Assembly (NCBI GenBank): GCA_023623185.1
Contig: JAMNXV010000132.1
Coordinates: forward strand, 1 to 64,000
Source: Bacillota bacterium
GTDB taxonomy: Bacteria; Bacillota; Sulfobacillia; Symbiobacteriales; Symbiobacteriaceae
Direction of reading: 5' to 3'
DNA length: 64,000 nucleotides
The notes beneath the pieces are model-generated. The model was not told the DNA's origin, ran no database searches, and saw nothing but the letters and a program-made list of their open reading frames with translations. Of the stretch, positions 37,862 to 46,948 are shown one piece after another; position 1 is the stretch's first letter; every line of letters starts with the position of its first letter. The translations under genes were made by a program, and so were the position numbers.

Positions 37862-38797
37862 ATGGCCCGGATTTACGACAGCATCGCCGACACGATCGGG
37901 CGGACGCCCCTGGTCCGGCTGCAGCGGGTGACGGAAGGCGCGGCGGCGACCGTGCTGGCGAAGGTGGAGTCGTTCAACCCGGCTTCGTCGGTGAAGGACC
38001 GCATCGGCTATGCGATGATCAAGGACGCGGAGGAGAAGGGGATCCTGAAGCCCGGCATGACGATCGTTGAGCCCACCAGCGGCAACACCGGCATCGCCCT
38101 GGCCTTCGTCGCGGCGGCGCGGGGGTACCGCTGCATCCTGACCATGCCCGACACCATGTCGCTGGAGCGGCGGAAGCTGCTGAAGGCCTTCGGCGCCGAG
38201 CTGGTGCTGACGCCGGGCGCGGAGGGGATGAAGGGGGCCATCGCCAAGGCGCAGGAGATCCTGGAGACCACGCCGGGGGCCTGGATGCCCCAGCAGTTCG
38301 AGAACCCGGCCAACCCGGAGATCCACCGGAAGACCACGGCCGAGGAGGTCTGGGAGGACACCGACGGCCAGGTGGACATCTTCGTCGGCGGCGTGGGCAC
38401 CGGCGGCACCCTGACGGGCGTCGGCGAGGTCATCAAGCCGCGCCGGCCGGGCTTCAAGGTCGTGGCCGTGGAGCCCGCCGAGTCGCCGGTCATCTCCGGC
38501 GGCAAGCCCGGCGCGCACAAGATTCAGGGCATCGGCGCCGGCTTCATCCCCAAGAACCTGAACACCGAGGTGGTCGACGAGGTGATTCAGGTGGCCAGCG
38601 AGGACGCCATCGCCATGGCCCGCCGGCTGGCCCGGGAGGAGGGGCTCCTGGTCGGCATCTCCTCCGGCGCAGCCGCCTTCGCCGCACTGCAGGTGGCCCG
38701 CCGGCCGGAGAGCGCCGGGAAGACCATCGTGGTCCTGCTGCCCGACACCGGCGAGCGCTACCTCTCCAGCGCACTGTGGGCCGACCTGACGGTGTAG
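37862..38797 (+). CDS. cysK: Cysteine synthase (O-acetylserine sulfhydrylase)
   Basis: [12 protein letters not shown]...[17 protein letters not shown]...[20 protein letters not shown]...[11 protein letters not shown]...[12 protein letters not shown]. Confidence 0.96.
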   Translation: MARIYDSIADTIGRTPLVRLQRVTEGAAATVLAKVESFNPASSVKDRIGYAMIKDAEEKGILKPGMTIVEPTSGNTGIALAFVAAARGYRCILTMPDTMSLERRKLLKAFGAELVLTPGAEGMKGAIAKAQEILETTPGAWMPQQFENPANPEIHRKTTAEEVWEDTDGQVDIFVGGVGTGGTLTGVGEVIKPRRPGFKVVAVEPAESPVISGGKPGAHKIQGIGAGFIPKNLNTEVVDEVIQVASEDAIAMARRLAREEGLLVGISSGAAAFAALQVARRPESAGKTIVVLLPDTGERYLSSALWADLTV

Positions 38798-38822
38798 CGG
38801 CGCGGCGTCAGCAACAGAGCAC

Positions 38823-38851
38823 TTGACGGGTAGTCGCAGTTGTGCTACCTA
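38823..38851 (+). promoter_or_regulatory. Sigma-70-type promoter
   Basis: TTGACG - 17 nt - TACCTA. Confidence 0.5.
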
Positions 38852-38893
38852 TCTGCTCGTGATTACGCGCATTCGTGAAGGGGGGCGGAGCCC

Positions 38894-38962
38894 GTGCTGA
38901 GCATCTGCAACGCGAACGGCTTCGCCCGCGCCTTCGTTCTGTGCTTCAAGGGAGGCTGCTGA
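38894..38962 (+). CDS. 22-aa putative leader peptide MLSICNANGFARAFVLCFKGGC
   Basis: GTG start behind GGGGGGCGGAG RBS; followed by T-tract hairpin and strong terminator; precedes MFS remnant. Confidence 0.5.
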   Translation: MLSICNANGFARAFVLCFKGGC

Positions 38963-39039
38963 GCCCCGGTCCCAGGGGGTACTGTGCCCTTTTTGGGGTC
39001 GGGCTCGGCCGGCTGCACCCTGCCCGCTGTGCGCGGATG

Positions 39040-39071
39040 GGCGTCACCGGCGAGTCCGGTGACGCCTTTTT
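39040..39071 (+). terminator. Strong intrinsic terminator/attenuator
   Basis: GGCGTCACCGG-CGAGT-CCGGTGACGCC-TTTTT. Confidence 0.8.
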
Positions 39072-39119
39072 CGCGCGCACTTTACGGGAAGGAGCAGCAT
39101 CTCCCGGGGCGGCAACCCG

Positions 39120-39415
39120 GGCTGGGCCGAGTCCGCCTTTCACTTGGCCATTCTGCTCGGTGAGGTGCCCACCGGCGTCGTGGCCGACCTGCTGGGCCGG
39201 CGGCGCTCGATGCTCATCGGTCTCGTGCTGACCGCCGCGTCGCTGTTCGCTTCAGAGCCTGGGCTCCAGCCTGCTGATCGCCGCGGCCTTTCCGGCAGCG
39301 GCCGCCCTTCCGCCTGTGTTCGCGATCTACGCCATCGTCGGCGGCCTGTTTGCCGCCGCATCCCTGCTGTGGGCGCTGCCCCGGGCCGCTGCACGGATTG
39401 GGCGGAGCGGCATAG
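39120..39415 (+). pseudogene. MFS transporter remnant
   Basis: AILLGEVPTGVVADLLGRRRSMLIGLVLTAASLF (MFS TM2-loop-TM3 motif) then frame change to GSSLLIAAAFPAAAALPPVFAIYAIVGGLFAAASLLWALPRA (C-terminal TM-like). Confidence 0.65.
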
Positions 39416-39457
39416 GGTGGGGTTGAACCCCACACACAAAGGAGGCCGACTGAGCCG

Positions 39458-40159
39458 ATGGCCGATAAGCGCTGGAGCCCTGAGGAGATCGCCGCCGCGA
39501 GCCGCGCCCTGGAGGGGCAGGGGCCCGAGGCGGCGCTCCGCTGGGCTTACGGGCAGTTTGCCCACGACGAGATCGCCTTTGCCTGCTCCTTCGGGGCCGA
39601 GGACGTGGCCCTGGCCCACATGATCAGCCGGGTGGCCCCCGGGGCGCAGGTCTTCTACCTCGACACCAACTTCCTCTTCCCCGAGACCTACGAGACCATC
39701 GAGGCCGTGCGGGCCGCCTACCCCCTGCGCATGTGGCGGGTGCTGCCGCGGCTCACGCCCGAGGAGCAGGCGGCGCAGTACGGCGACGAGCTGTGGCGCC
39801 AGAACCCGGACCAGTGCTGCCACCTCCGCAAGGTGGAGCCCCTGACCGAGGTGCTGAAGGGGCTGAAGGCGTGGATTACCGGCATCCGCCGGGAGCAGTC
39901 GCCCACCCGGGCGGGCGCCCAGGTGGTGGAGTGGGACCGGAAGTTCGGCCTGGTGAAGATCAACCCGCTGGTGGCCTGGAAGGACCGGGACGTCTGGAAG
40001 TACATCCTCGAAAACAATGTGCCGTACAACCCGCTGCACGACCGGGGCTATCCCTCCATCGGCTGCACGCACTGCACCCGGGCGGTGCGGCCGGGCGAGG
40101 ACCCGCGGGCGGGCCGCTGGTCGGGCTTTGCCAAGACCGAATGCGGGCTGCATCAGTAG
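39458..40159 (+). CDS. cysH: Phosphoadenylyl/adenylyl-sulfate reductase (APS-type with CC and CxxC)
   Basis: FACSFGAEDVALAHMI...DTNFLFPETYE...DQCCHLRKVEPL...IGCTHCTRAV...ECGLH. Confidence 0.92.
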   Translation: MADKRWSPEEIAAASRALEGQGPEAALRWAYGQFAHDEIAFACSFGAEDVALAHMISRVAPGAQVFYLDTNFLFPETYETIEAVRAAYPLRMWRVLPRLTPEEQAAQYGDELWRQNPDQCCHLRKVEPLTEVLKGLKAWITGIRREQSPTRAGAQVVEWDRKFGLVKINPLVAWKDRDVWKYILENNVPYNPLHDRGYPSIGCTHCTRAVRPGEDPRAGRWSGFAKTECGLHQ

Positions 40160-40173
40160 AGGGGGGAGCGGAG

Positions 40174-41355
40174 GTGGCTGCGCTGATTCCCCCCCACGGC
40201 GGCCGTCTGGTGGACCGGTGGTTGCGGGGCCCCGCCCGGGAGGAGGCCCTGGAGCGGGCGGGGCGGATGCGGCGGGTGCGGCTCGACGCCCGGGAGGCGG
40301 CGGACCTGGAGATGATTGGCGACGGCGCGCTTTCGCCGCTCACCGGCTTCATGGGCGAGGCCGACTACCGGTCCGTGCTGGCGGAGATGCGGCTGGCGGG
40401 CGGCCTGCTCTGGGCTCTGCCGGTGACCCTCGCCGTCAGCCGCGACGAGGCGGAGGCCATCCGGGAGGGCGACGAGATCGCCCTGGAGGATCCTGCAGGC
40501 CGGCTGCTGGCCCTCATGCAGGTCTCCGAGCGGTTCCTGTACGACCGGGAGGAGGAGGCGTTGCGGTGCTACGGCACGGCCGACGACAGACACCCCGGGG
40601 TGCAGCGGCTCCGCCGCCAGGGCGGGGTCTACCTGGGCGGCGACGTCTGGCTGGTGGAGCGCCCGCCCGCCCGGTTTCCGGAGTACCAGCTTTCCCCTGC
40701 TGAGACCCGGGCGGCCATCGCCCGGCGGGGCTGGCGCACCGTGGTCGGTTTTCAGACCCGCAATCCGGTCCACCGGGCCCACGAGTACATCCAGAAGTGC
40801 GCCCTTGAGATCTGCGACGGCCTCCTGCTCCACCCGCTGGTGGGCGAAACCAAGGCCGACGACCTGCCGGCGGAGGTGCGCATGCGGGCCTACGAGGCCA
40901 TCCTCTCCGGGTACTTTCCCCGGGAGCGCACCCTCCTGGCGGTCTTCCCCGCCGCCATGCGCTACGCCGGGCCCCGGGAGGCCGTGTGGCACGCCATCTG
41001 CCGCAAGAACTACGGCTGCACGCACTTCATCGTCGGACGGGACCACGCCGGCGTCGGCAACTTCTACGGACCGCATGACGCCCAGCGCATCTTCGAGCGC
41101 CTGGACCCGGCCGAGCTGGGCATCACGCCGCTCTTCTTCGAGCACACCTTCTACTGCCGGGCCTGCGGCGCCATGGCCTCTCCCAAGACCTGCCCGCACG
41201 GGCCCGACGAGCGGGTGTCGCTCTCGGGCACCCGGGTGCGGGAGATGCTCTACCGGGGCGAGGCGCCCCCGCCGGAGTTCACCCGCCCCGAGGTGGCCCG
41301 GGTGCTGATGGAGGGGGTTCGGGTCCGCGCCCGAGGTCCATCAGTGGAAACATAG
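40174..41355 (+). CDS. sat: Sulfate adenylyltransferase (ATP sulfurylase)
   Basis: GALSPLTGFMGEADYRSVL, QTRNPVHRAHEYIQK, HPLVGETKADDLPAEVRM, IVGRDHAGVGNFYGP, SLSGTRVREML. Confidence 0.95.
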   Translation: MAALIPPHGGRLVDRWLRGPAREEALERAGRMRRVRLDAREAADLEMIGDGALSPLTGFMGEADYRSVLAEMRLAGGLLWALPVTLAVSRDEAEAIREGDEIALEDPAGRLLALMQVSERFLYDREEEALRCYGTADDRHPGVQRLRRQGGVYLGGDVWLVERPPARFPEYQLSPAETRAAIARRGWRTVVGFQTRNPVHRAHEYIQKCALEICDGLLLHPLVGETKADDLPAEVRMRAYEAILSGYFPRERTLLAVFPAAMRYAGPREAVWHAICRKNYGCTHFIVGRDHAGVGNFYGPHDAQRIFERLDPAELGITPLFFEHTFYCRACGAMASPKTCPHGPDERVSLSGTRVREMLYRGEAPPPEFTRPEVARVLMEGVRVRARGPSVET

Positions 41356-41431
41356 ACATTTCGAACCATCGCAGGATTCCTCCCGAGGTGTTAGGCTAAG
41401 ACTGAGACACCTGGGAGGAGGGGGTGGCAAG

Positions 41432-41554
41432 TTGGCAGTCTTCGTCTGCACCGAGTGCGGCGCGGAACGGGAGGGGCGCTGCAAGCCGCGGAAGTGCGCC
41501 TGCGGTGCCACGGGCACGTTCGTCAAGAAGGAAGAGGCCAAGAAGGAGGAGTAG
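41432..41554 (+). CDS. RCKP-type rubredoxin-like zinc/iron-binding mini-protein (40 aa)
   Basis: MAVFVCTECGAEREGRCKPRKCACGATGTFVKKEEAKKEE from TTG with GGAGGAGGGGG RBS; two Cys pairs; not in the supplied ORF track. Confidence 0.75.
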   Translation: MAVFVCTECGAEREGRCKPRKCACGATGTFVKKEEAKKEE

Positions 41555-41724
41555 GCGCCTCCAGCCTGCGACGAAGGCCTGCTGCAACCCGGCAGGTCTT
41601 TGTCGCGGGCCCCTTGTGACAGAGATAACTTGTCATTTCGGCGGGCTCTGGGAGGAGTATCGGCAGCGGGGGCTAATCTTATCAAGCGGTCTGTACAACA
41701 TTCAACCTGTAATGGGGGCTCACC

Positions 41725-42777
41725 ATGGCACATATTCGCTTCGACAACGTTGTTAAACGTTTTGGCGATGTGACAGTCATCCCCGGATTCTCCGCCACAG
41801 TCTCCGACGGCGAGTTCCTCACTCTCCTCGGCCCTTCCGGATGCGGCAAGACCACGATGCTGCGCATCCTGGCCGGCTTTGAAAAGGTCACCTCGGGCGA
41901 GGTCTGGCTGGGCGACACCCTGGTCAGCAGCCCGACCGTCCACGTTCCGCCGGAGAAGCGGAATATCGGCATGGTGTTCCAGTCGTATGCCGTGTGGCCG
42001 CACATGAACGTCTTCGATAACGTCGCGTACCCGCTGCGCATCCGCCGGGTGCCCCGGGAGGAGATGCGTGAGCGGGTCATGCGCGCCCTGGAGATCGTCC
42101 ACCTCCAGGGGCTGGAAAAGCGCATGCCCAGCCAGCTTTCCGGCGGTCAGCAGCAGCGCGTCGCCCTCGCCCGCGCGGTGGTGGCGGAGCCGCGAATGCT
42201 GCTCCTGGACGAGCCCCTGTCCAACCTCGACGCGAAGCTGCGCGAGGCCATGCGGTTTGAGCTGAAGGAGATCCAGCGCCGCCTGGGCATCACGGTCGTG
42301 TACGTGACTCACGACCAGGCGGAAGCGATGGCGATGTCCGACCGGATCATCGTCATGAATAAGGGCGTCATCGAGCAGGTGGCGCCGCCGGCCGAGATCT
42401 ACGACCGTCCGAAGAGCCGCTTCGTGGCCGACTTCGTCGGCCTGGTCAACTTCCTCGAAGCGACGGTCGAGAACAGCGACGGCACCATCCGGATCGGCGA
42501 CGACCTGGTGCTGAAGGTGGACCTGCCGGCCGGCGGGAGCCAGCGGGTACTGGCGGCCATCCGCCCGGAACACATCCGGATCGGGCGCGAGGGCAGCGGG
42601 GTGGGCACGGTGAAGGGCACCGTGCTGCGGCGCTACTACCTGGGCGATCAGATCGACTACTTCGTTCAGACGAGCGGGGGCGAGGTCCGGGTGACCGGCA
42701 ACCCCCTCGATGGGATGTTCGCCGAGGGCGAACCGGTGGTGCTCCACATCCAGCATGCCTTTGCATTCCCGCTTTAG
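41725..42777 (+). CDS. ABC transporter ATP-binding protein, FbpC/PotA-like
   Basis: GPSGCGKTTMLRILAGFE, LSGGQQQRVALARAVV, LLLDEPLSNLDAKLREAM, TOBE-like C-terminus. Confidence 0.93.
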   Translation: MAHIRFDNVVKRFGDVTVIPGFSATVSDGEFLTLLGPSGCGKTTMLRILAGFEKVTSGEVWLGDTLVSSPTVHVPPEKRNIGMVFQSYAVWPHMNVFDNVAYPLRIRRVPREEMRERVMRALEIVHLQGLEKRMPSQLSGGQQQRVALARAVVAEPRMLLLDEPLSNLDAKLREAMRFELKEIQRRLGITVVYVTHDQAEAMAMSDRIIVMNKGVIEQVAPPAEIYDRPKSRFVADFVGLVNFLEATVENSDGTIRIGDDLVLKVDLPAGGSQRVLAAIRPEHIRIGREGSGVGTVKGTVLRRYYLGDQIDYFVQTSGGEVRVTGNPLDGMFAEGEPVVLHIQHAFAFPL

Positions 42778-42811
42778 TCTCACACCCACACTTCTCAAAG
42801 GGGGATCTGTC

Positions 42812-43900
42812 ATGAAACGGATCGCGGTTGTGCTCTCTCTCCTTCTGGCTCTGTCGGTCTTCCTCGCCGGTTGCGGCGGCAGCTCCGACACGGGGAACAA
42901 GGGCGGCACCGATTCCACTCCGGGTGCCACGACGGGTTCCAACACCGACTCCGAGCAGCCCGCCGGTGAGTCGGGTCCGACCGGGTCGCTGATGATCTAC
43001 ACCTCGATCTACCCTGACATCATCAACCTGGTCTCGCCTGAGCTGGAGAAGGCCTTCCCCAACCTGAAGATCGAGTGGTTCCAGGGCGGCACCGAGCAGG
43101 TGACCGCGAAGATGGCCGCCGAGATCCAAGCCGGCAAGATCGGCGCGGATCTGCTGATGGTCGCCGACCCCTCGTACTACATCTTCCTGAAGGGCGAGGA
43201 CCTGCTGCTCCCGCACAAGTCTGAGCACTTCGACGCCGTGGCGGTGGACAAGGACACCGAGGACTACATGTACACCGGCGTCCGCATCTCCAACGTCGTC
43301 ATCGGGTACAACACCGACCTGGTGAAGCCCGAGGATGCCCCCAAGACCTTCCGCGAGCTCACCGACCCCAAGTGGAAGGACCAGGTCGTCATCGTCGACC
43401 CCACGCAGTCCGGCACGGCCCTGAACTCGACCTACGCCCTGTCGCAGAAGTACGGCTGGGAGTACTTCGAGCAGCTGCGTGACAACGGCGCCGTCATCGG
43501 CGGCGGCAACTCCTCCACCGAGACCAAGCTGGTCACCGGCGAGTTCGCCGTGGCGATCATCCTGGAGGAGAACCTGCTGAAGGTGAAGGACCGCGGTGAG
43601 CCCGTCGAGATCGTCTACCCCGAGGACGGCGTGATCATCATCCCGTCGCCCATCGGCATCCTGAAGACCACCCAGAACCCCGAGGCCGCCAAGGCCGTCG
43701 TGGACTGGTGGCTCTCCCCCGAGGGGCAGAAGGCCATCGTGACCGGGTGGATGCACTCGGTGCGCACCGACGTCGAGTCGCCCAAGGGCGCCAAGCCGCT
43801 GGCGGAGTTCGCGCCGACGGCCATGGAGCTTGACTGGCACGACCTTGCGCCGCGCACCGGCGAGATCAAGGACAAGTTCGTGGAGATCATGGGGAACTAG
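42812..43900 (+). CDS. Extracellular solute-binding lipoprotein (iron/FbpA-like)
   Basis: Lipobox VFLAGC; LMIYTSIYPDIINLVSPELEKAFPNLKIEWFQGGTEQVTAKMAAEIQAGKIGADLLMVADPS. Confidence 0.88.
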   Translation: MKRIAVVLSLLLALSVFLAGCGGSSDTGNKGGTDSTPGATTGSNTDSEQPAGESGPTGSLMIYTSIYPDIINLVSPELEKAFPNLKIEWFQGGTEQVTAKMAAEIQAGKIGADLLMVADPSYYIFLKGEDLLLPHKSEHFDAVAVDKDTEDYMYTGVRISNVVIGYNTDLVKPEDAPKTFRELTDPKWKDQVVIVDPTQSGTALNSTYALSQKYGWEYFEQLRDNGAVIGGGNSSTETKLVTGEFAVAIILEENLLKVKDRGEPVEIVYPEDGVIIIPSPIGILKTTQNPEAAKAVVDWWLSPEGQKAIVTGWMHSVRTDVESPKGAKPLAEFAPTAMELDWHDLAPRTGEIKDKFVEIMGN

Positions 43901-43902
43901 GT

Positions 43903-45576
43903 ATGCGACTGAGGTTTGACACCAAGAGCGTGGCCATCGCCCTCGCGGTGGCCGTGCTCCTTCTCTTTGGCATATTCCCGATCGTCCTGTTGGTCATCAA
44001 CGCCTTCGTCGTGGACGGCCAGTTCAGCGTCAACAACTTCCGCGAGGTCTACGCCAGCAAGTCCAACCTGATGGCCGTCTGGAATACGGTGAAGGCGGCC
44101 GGTCTCACGATGATCATCGGCACGGTCATGTCGTTTCCGCTGGCCTGGCTGGTGGGGCGCACCGACCTGCCCTTCAAGAACGTCTTCCGCACCCTCATCG
44201 TGACGCCGTACATGATCCCGCCCTTCGTCGGGGCCATCGCCTGGGGGTACCTGGCCAATCCGCGGATCGGCTATCTGAACCAGTGGATCCGGGCGCTCTT
44301 CCCGGCCATCGAGCAGGGGCCGATCAACATCTACTCGATGGGCGGCATGGTCTGGGTGCTGGTGCTGTTCTACTTCCCGTTCTCCTTCCTTTCCATCAGC
44401 CGGGCCCTGGAGAAGATGGACCCCTCGCTGGAGGAGGCGGCCCGCATCTCCGGCGCCAGCCCGCTGCGGGTGCTGCGGGACATCACCCTCCCGCTGACGG
44501 CGCCGGCAATCGCGGCGGGCGCCCTGCTGGTCTTCGTCGCCGTGGCCTCGGCTTTCGGCGTGCCGTCGATCATCGGCGGCCAGGCCCGGCTCCAGGTGGT
44601 GACCACGCGCATCATCAGCTACGTGTACGTGGGCACGCCCGAGGCCATGCACGAGGCGACGGCCCTGGCGGTGGTGCTGCTGGCCCTCTCGGTGGTCGTG
44701 CTCTGGTTCTCCAACTGGTACTTGGCGAAGCGGGAGTACTTCACCCTTGCCGGCAAGTCGACCCGCCCCACGCTGGTGGAGCTGGGCCGCTGGAAGTGGC
44801 CGATGGTGGTCCTGTTCACCCTCATCTGCATCGTCTTCGCCGTCCTGCCCGTCATGGCGCTGGTGATGACCAGCCTGGTGAAGACCATGGGGCGCGGGTT
44901 CGCCTTCAACAACCTGTCGCTGGACGTGTGGAAGTCGGTGCTGCAGGACGCCGTCACCTGGCGCACCTTGCGGACCTCGCTGTACGCCTCGGTGCTCGCG
45001 GCCACGGGCGGCACCCTGGTGGGTCTGCTCATCGCCTACCTGAAGGTGAAGACCCAGATCCGCTTCCGCACGATTCCCGACTTCCTGGCCACCTTCACCA
45101 ACGCCACCCCGGGCATCGTGCTCGCCCTCGGCCTGATCATCGCCTTCTCGGGCAAGTACGGCCTGAACCTCTACGGCACGTTCTGGATCCTGGTGGTCGC
45201 GTACTTCGTGCGCCACCTCTCCTACGCCGTACGGCAGGCCGCCGCCGCCCTGGAGCAGGTGCACCCCTCGCTGGAGGAGGCGGCGCTCTCCAGCGGCGCC
45301 GGCTGGGCCCGGGTGTTCAAGGACGTCACGATCCCGCTGATCGGCCCGTCGCTCGTCGGCGGCTGGTTCCTGGTGTTCATGCCGTCGTTCTACGAGCTGA
45401 CGATGTCGGTCATGCTGTACAGCAGCCGCGCGACGCCGGTGGGCTACCACCTGTACCACCTGAACTCCTACGCCTCGCCGCAGTCCGCCGCCGTGCTGTC
45501 TGTGCTGATCCTGATCCTTGTCCTGATCGGAAACCTGCTCATGCGCTGGGCCAGCCGGGGCAAGGTGAGTCTGTAA
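43903..45576 (+). CDS. ABC transporter permease, FbpB-like (two fused permease halves)
   Basis: Two BPD-type segments: LEEAARISGASPLRVLRDITLPL and LEEAALSSGAGWARVFKDVTIPL. Confidence 0.92.
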   Translation: MRLRFDTKSVAIALAVAVLLLFGIFPIVLLVINAFVVDGQFSVNNFREVYASKSNLMAVWNTVKAAGLTMIIGTVMSFPLAWLVGRTDLPFKNVFRTLIVTPYMIPPFVGAIAWGYLANPRIGYLNQWIRALFPAIEQGPINIYSMGGMVWVLVLFYFPFSFLSISRALEKMDPSLEEAARISGASPLRVLRDITLPLTAPAIAAGALLVFVAVASAFGVPSIIGGQARLQVVTTRIISYVYVGTPEAMHEATALAVVLLALSVVVLWFSNWYLAKREYFTLAGKSTRPTLVELGRWKWPMVVLFTLICIVFAVLPVMALVMTSLVKTMGRGFAFNNLSLDVWKSVLQDAVTWRTLRTSLYASVLAATGGTLVGLLIAYLKVKTQIRFRTIPDFLATFTNATPGIVLALGLIIAFSGKYGLNLYGTFWILVVAYFVRHLSYAVRQAAAALEQVHPSLEEAALSSGAGWARVFKDVTIPLIGPSLVGGWFLVFMPSFYELTMSVMLYSSRATPVGYHLYHLNSYASPQSAAVLSVLILILVLIGNLLMRWASRGKVSL

Positions 45577-45579
45577 GCA

Positions 45580-45606
45580 GGAGGCACCCGAGAGGGTGCC
45601 TCTTCT
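45580..45606 (+). terminator. Terminator after iron-type ABC operon
   Basis: GAGGCACCC-gaga-GGGTGCCTC-TTCT. Confidence 0.65.
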
Positions 45607-45740
45607 GCACACCGCACGGCGGCACGCGCTCGCTGCCGGCGCAGGGCAGACTAGCGGAATGACGGGCAGGCAGCAGGGGATCGCAGCCCCGGCGCTGTAG
45701 TACCCATACTGGTGAAGGCAGGGGAAGGAGGCCTGAGCAG

Positions 45741-46937
45741 ATGTTGAGCAGGGAGCAGGTGTGGGAACTGGCCCGGTCGGTCCACGCCTACGGCATTGAG
45801 GTTCGGCGGCACATTCACCGTTACCCGGAGCTCTCGTTCGAGGAGCACGAGACGCACAAGTACCTGGCGGCGGAACTGCAGAAACTCGGGCACTCGTTCC
45901 GGTCGCATCTGGGCGGCGGAACGGGGCTGCACGTGGTCATCGAGGGCAAGCAGCCGGGGCCCGTTGTGGCCCTGCGCGCGGACATCGACGCGCTGCCCAT
46001 TCAGGAGGAGACCGGCCTGCCGTTTGCGTCTGAGCGGCCCGGCATCATGCACGCCTGCGGGCACGACGTCCACACCGCGGTCCTGCTGGCCACGGCAAAG
46101 GCCCTGCAGTCGATCAAGGATGACCTGCCCGGCACGGTGGTGCTCATCTTTCAGCCGGGGGAGGAGAGGAACCCCGGGGGCGCCTCGCTGATGATCCGCG
46201 ACGGCGTGCTCGACCGGCCGAAGGTCGACGCCATCTTCGGCCTGCATGTGGACCCCTACCTGCAGGTCGGGCGCATGGCGTTCGCGCCGGGGCCGGTGAT
46301 GGCCGCGCCGGACGAGCTGCGGGTGACGGTGACCGGGCGGGGCGGGCACGGCGCCTGGCCCCACCGCACGGTGGACCCCATCGTCACCGCCGCCCAGGTC
46401 ATCACCTCGCTCCAGCAGATCGTCGCCCGCAACGTCGACCCGATCCGGCCGGCCGTGCTGACCGTCGGCCTGATTCAGGGGGGCACCGCCCACAACGTCA
46501 TCCCGGACGAGGTGAGCTTCGTCGGCACCGTGCGGACGATGCACGAAGAGGTGCGCCGCCTGATGCCGGAGCGGATCGAGACGGTCATCCGGGGGGTGTG
46601 CGCTGCCGCCGGGGCGACGTACCGCATGGAGTATGAGCATGGCTACCCGGTGCTGGTCAACGACCCGGAGGCCACCGAGATCGGCCGCCGTGCGGCGATC
46701 GCCGTGCTGGGCGAGGAGAATGTCGGGGCGATGGAGCCCTCGATGGGCGGCGAGGACTTTGCCTACTACCTGGAGCGCGTTCCGGGCACCTTCGCCAGGC
46801 TCGGGGTCCGGTCGCCCGACAACCTCGCGCCCCACGGGCTGCACACCTCCCGCCTGATGATCGACGAGTCGTCCATTGCGGTTGGTGTGGCGTATTATAT
46901 ACAGGTAGTACAGAGTTTCCTGACGGGAGACCGATAG
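45741..46937 (+). CDS. M20 family amidohydrolase (hippurate hydrolase-like)
   Basis: IEVRRHIHRYPELSFEEHET, ALRADIDALPIQEETG, MHACGHDVHTAVLLATAKAL, GGEDFAYYLERVPG. Confidence 0.94.
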   Translation: MLSREQVWELARSVHAYGIEVRRHIHRYPELSFEEHETHKYLAAELQKLGHSFRSHLGGGTGLHVVIEGKQPGPVVALRADIDALPIQEETGLPFASERPGIMHACGHDVHTAVLLATAKALQSIKDDLPGTVVLIFQPGEERNPGGASLMIRDGVLDRPKVDAIFGLHVDPYLQVGRMAFAPGPVMAAPDELRVTVTGRGGHGAWPHRTVDPIVTAAQVITSLQQIVARNVDPIRPAVLTVGLIQGGTAHNVIPDEVSFVGTVRTMHEEVRRLMPERIETVIRGVCAAAGATYRMEYEHGYPVLVNDPEATEIGRRAAIAVLGEENVGAMEPSMGGEDFAYYLERVPGTFARLGVRSPDNLAPHGLHTSRLMIDESSIAVGVAYYIQVVQSFLTGDR

Positions 46938-46948
46938 GGGGACGCAGC

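Noticed and set aside
41725-45576. Assigning a specific substrate (ferric iron, phosphonate or spermidine) to the ABC transporter
   Set aside because: Family-level similarity to FbpABC is clear but the substrate cannot be decided from sequence reading alone.
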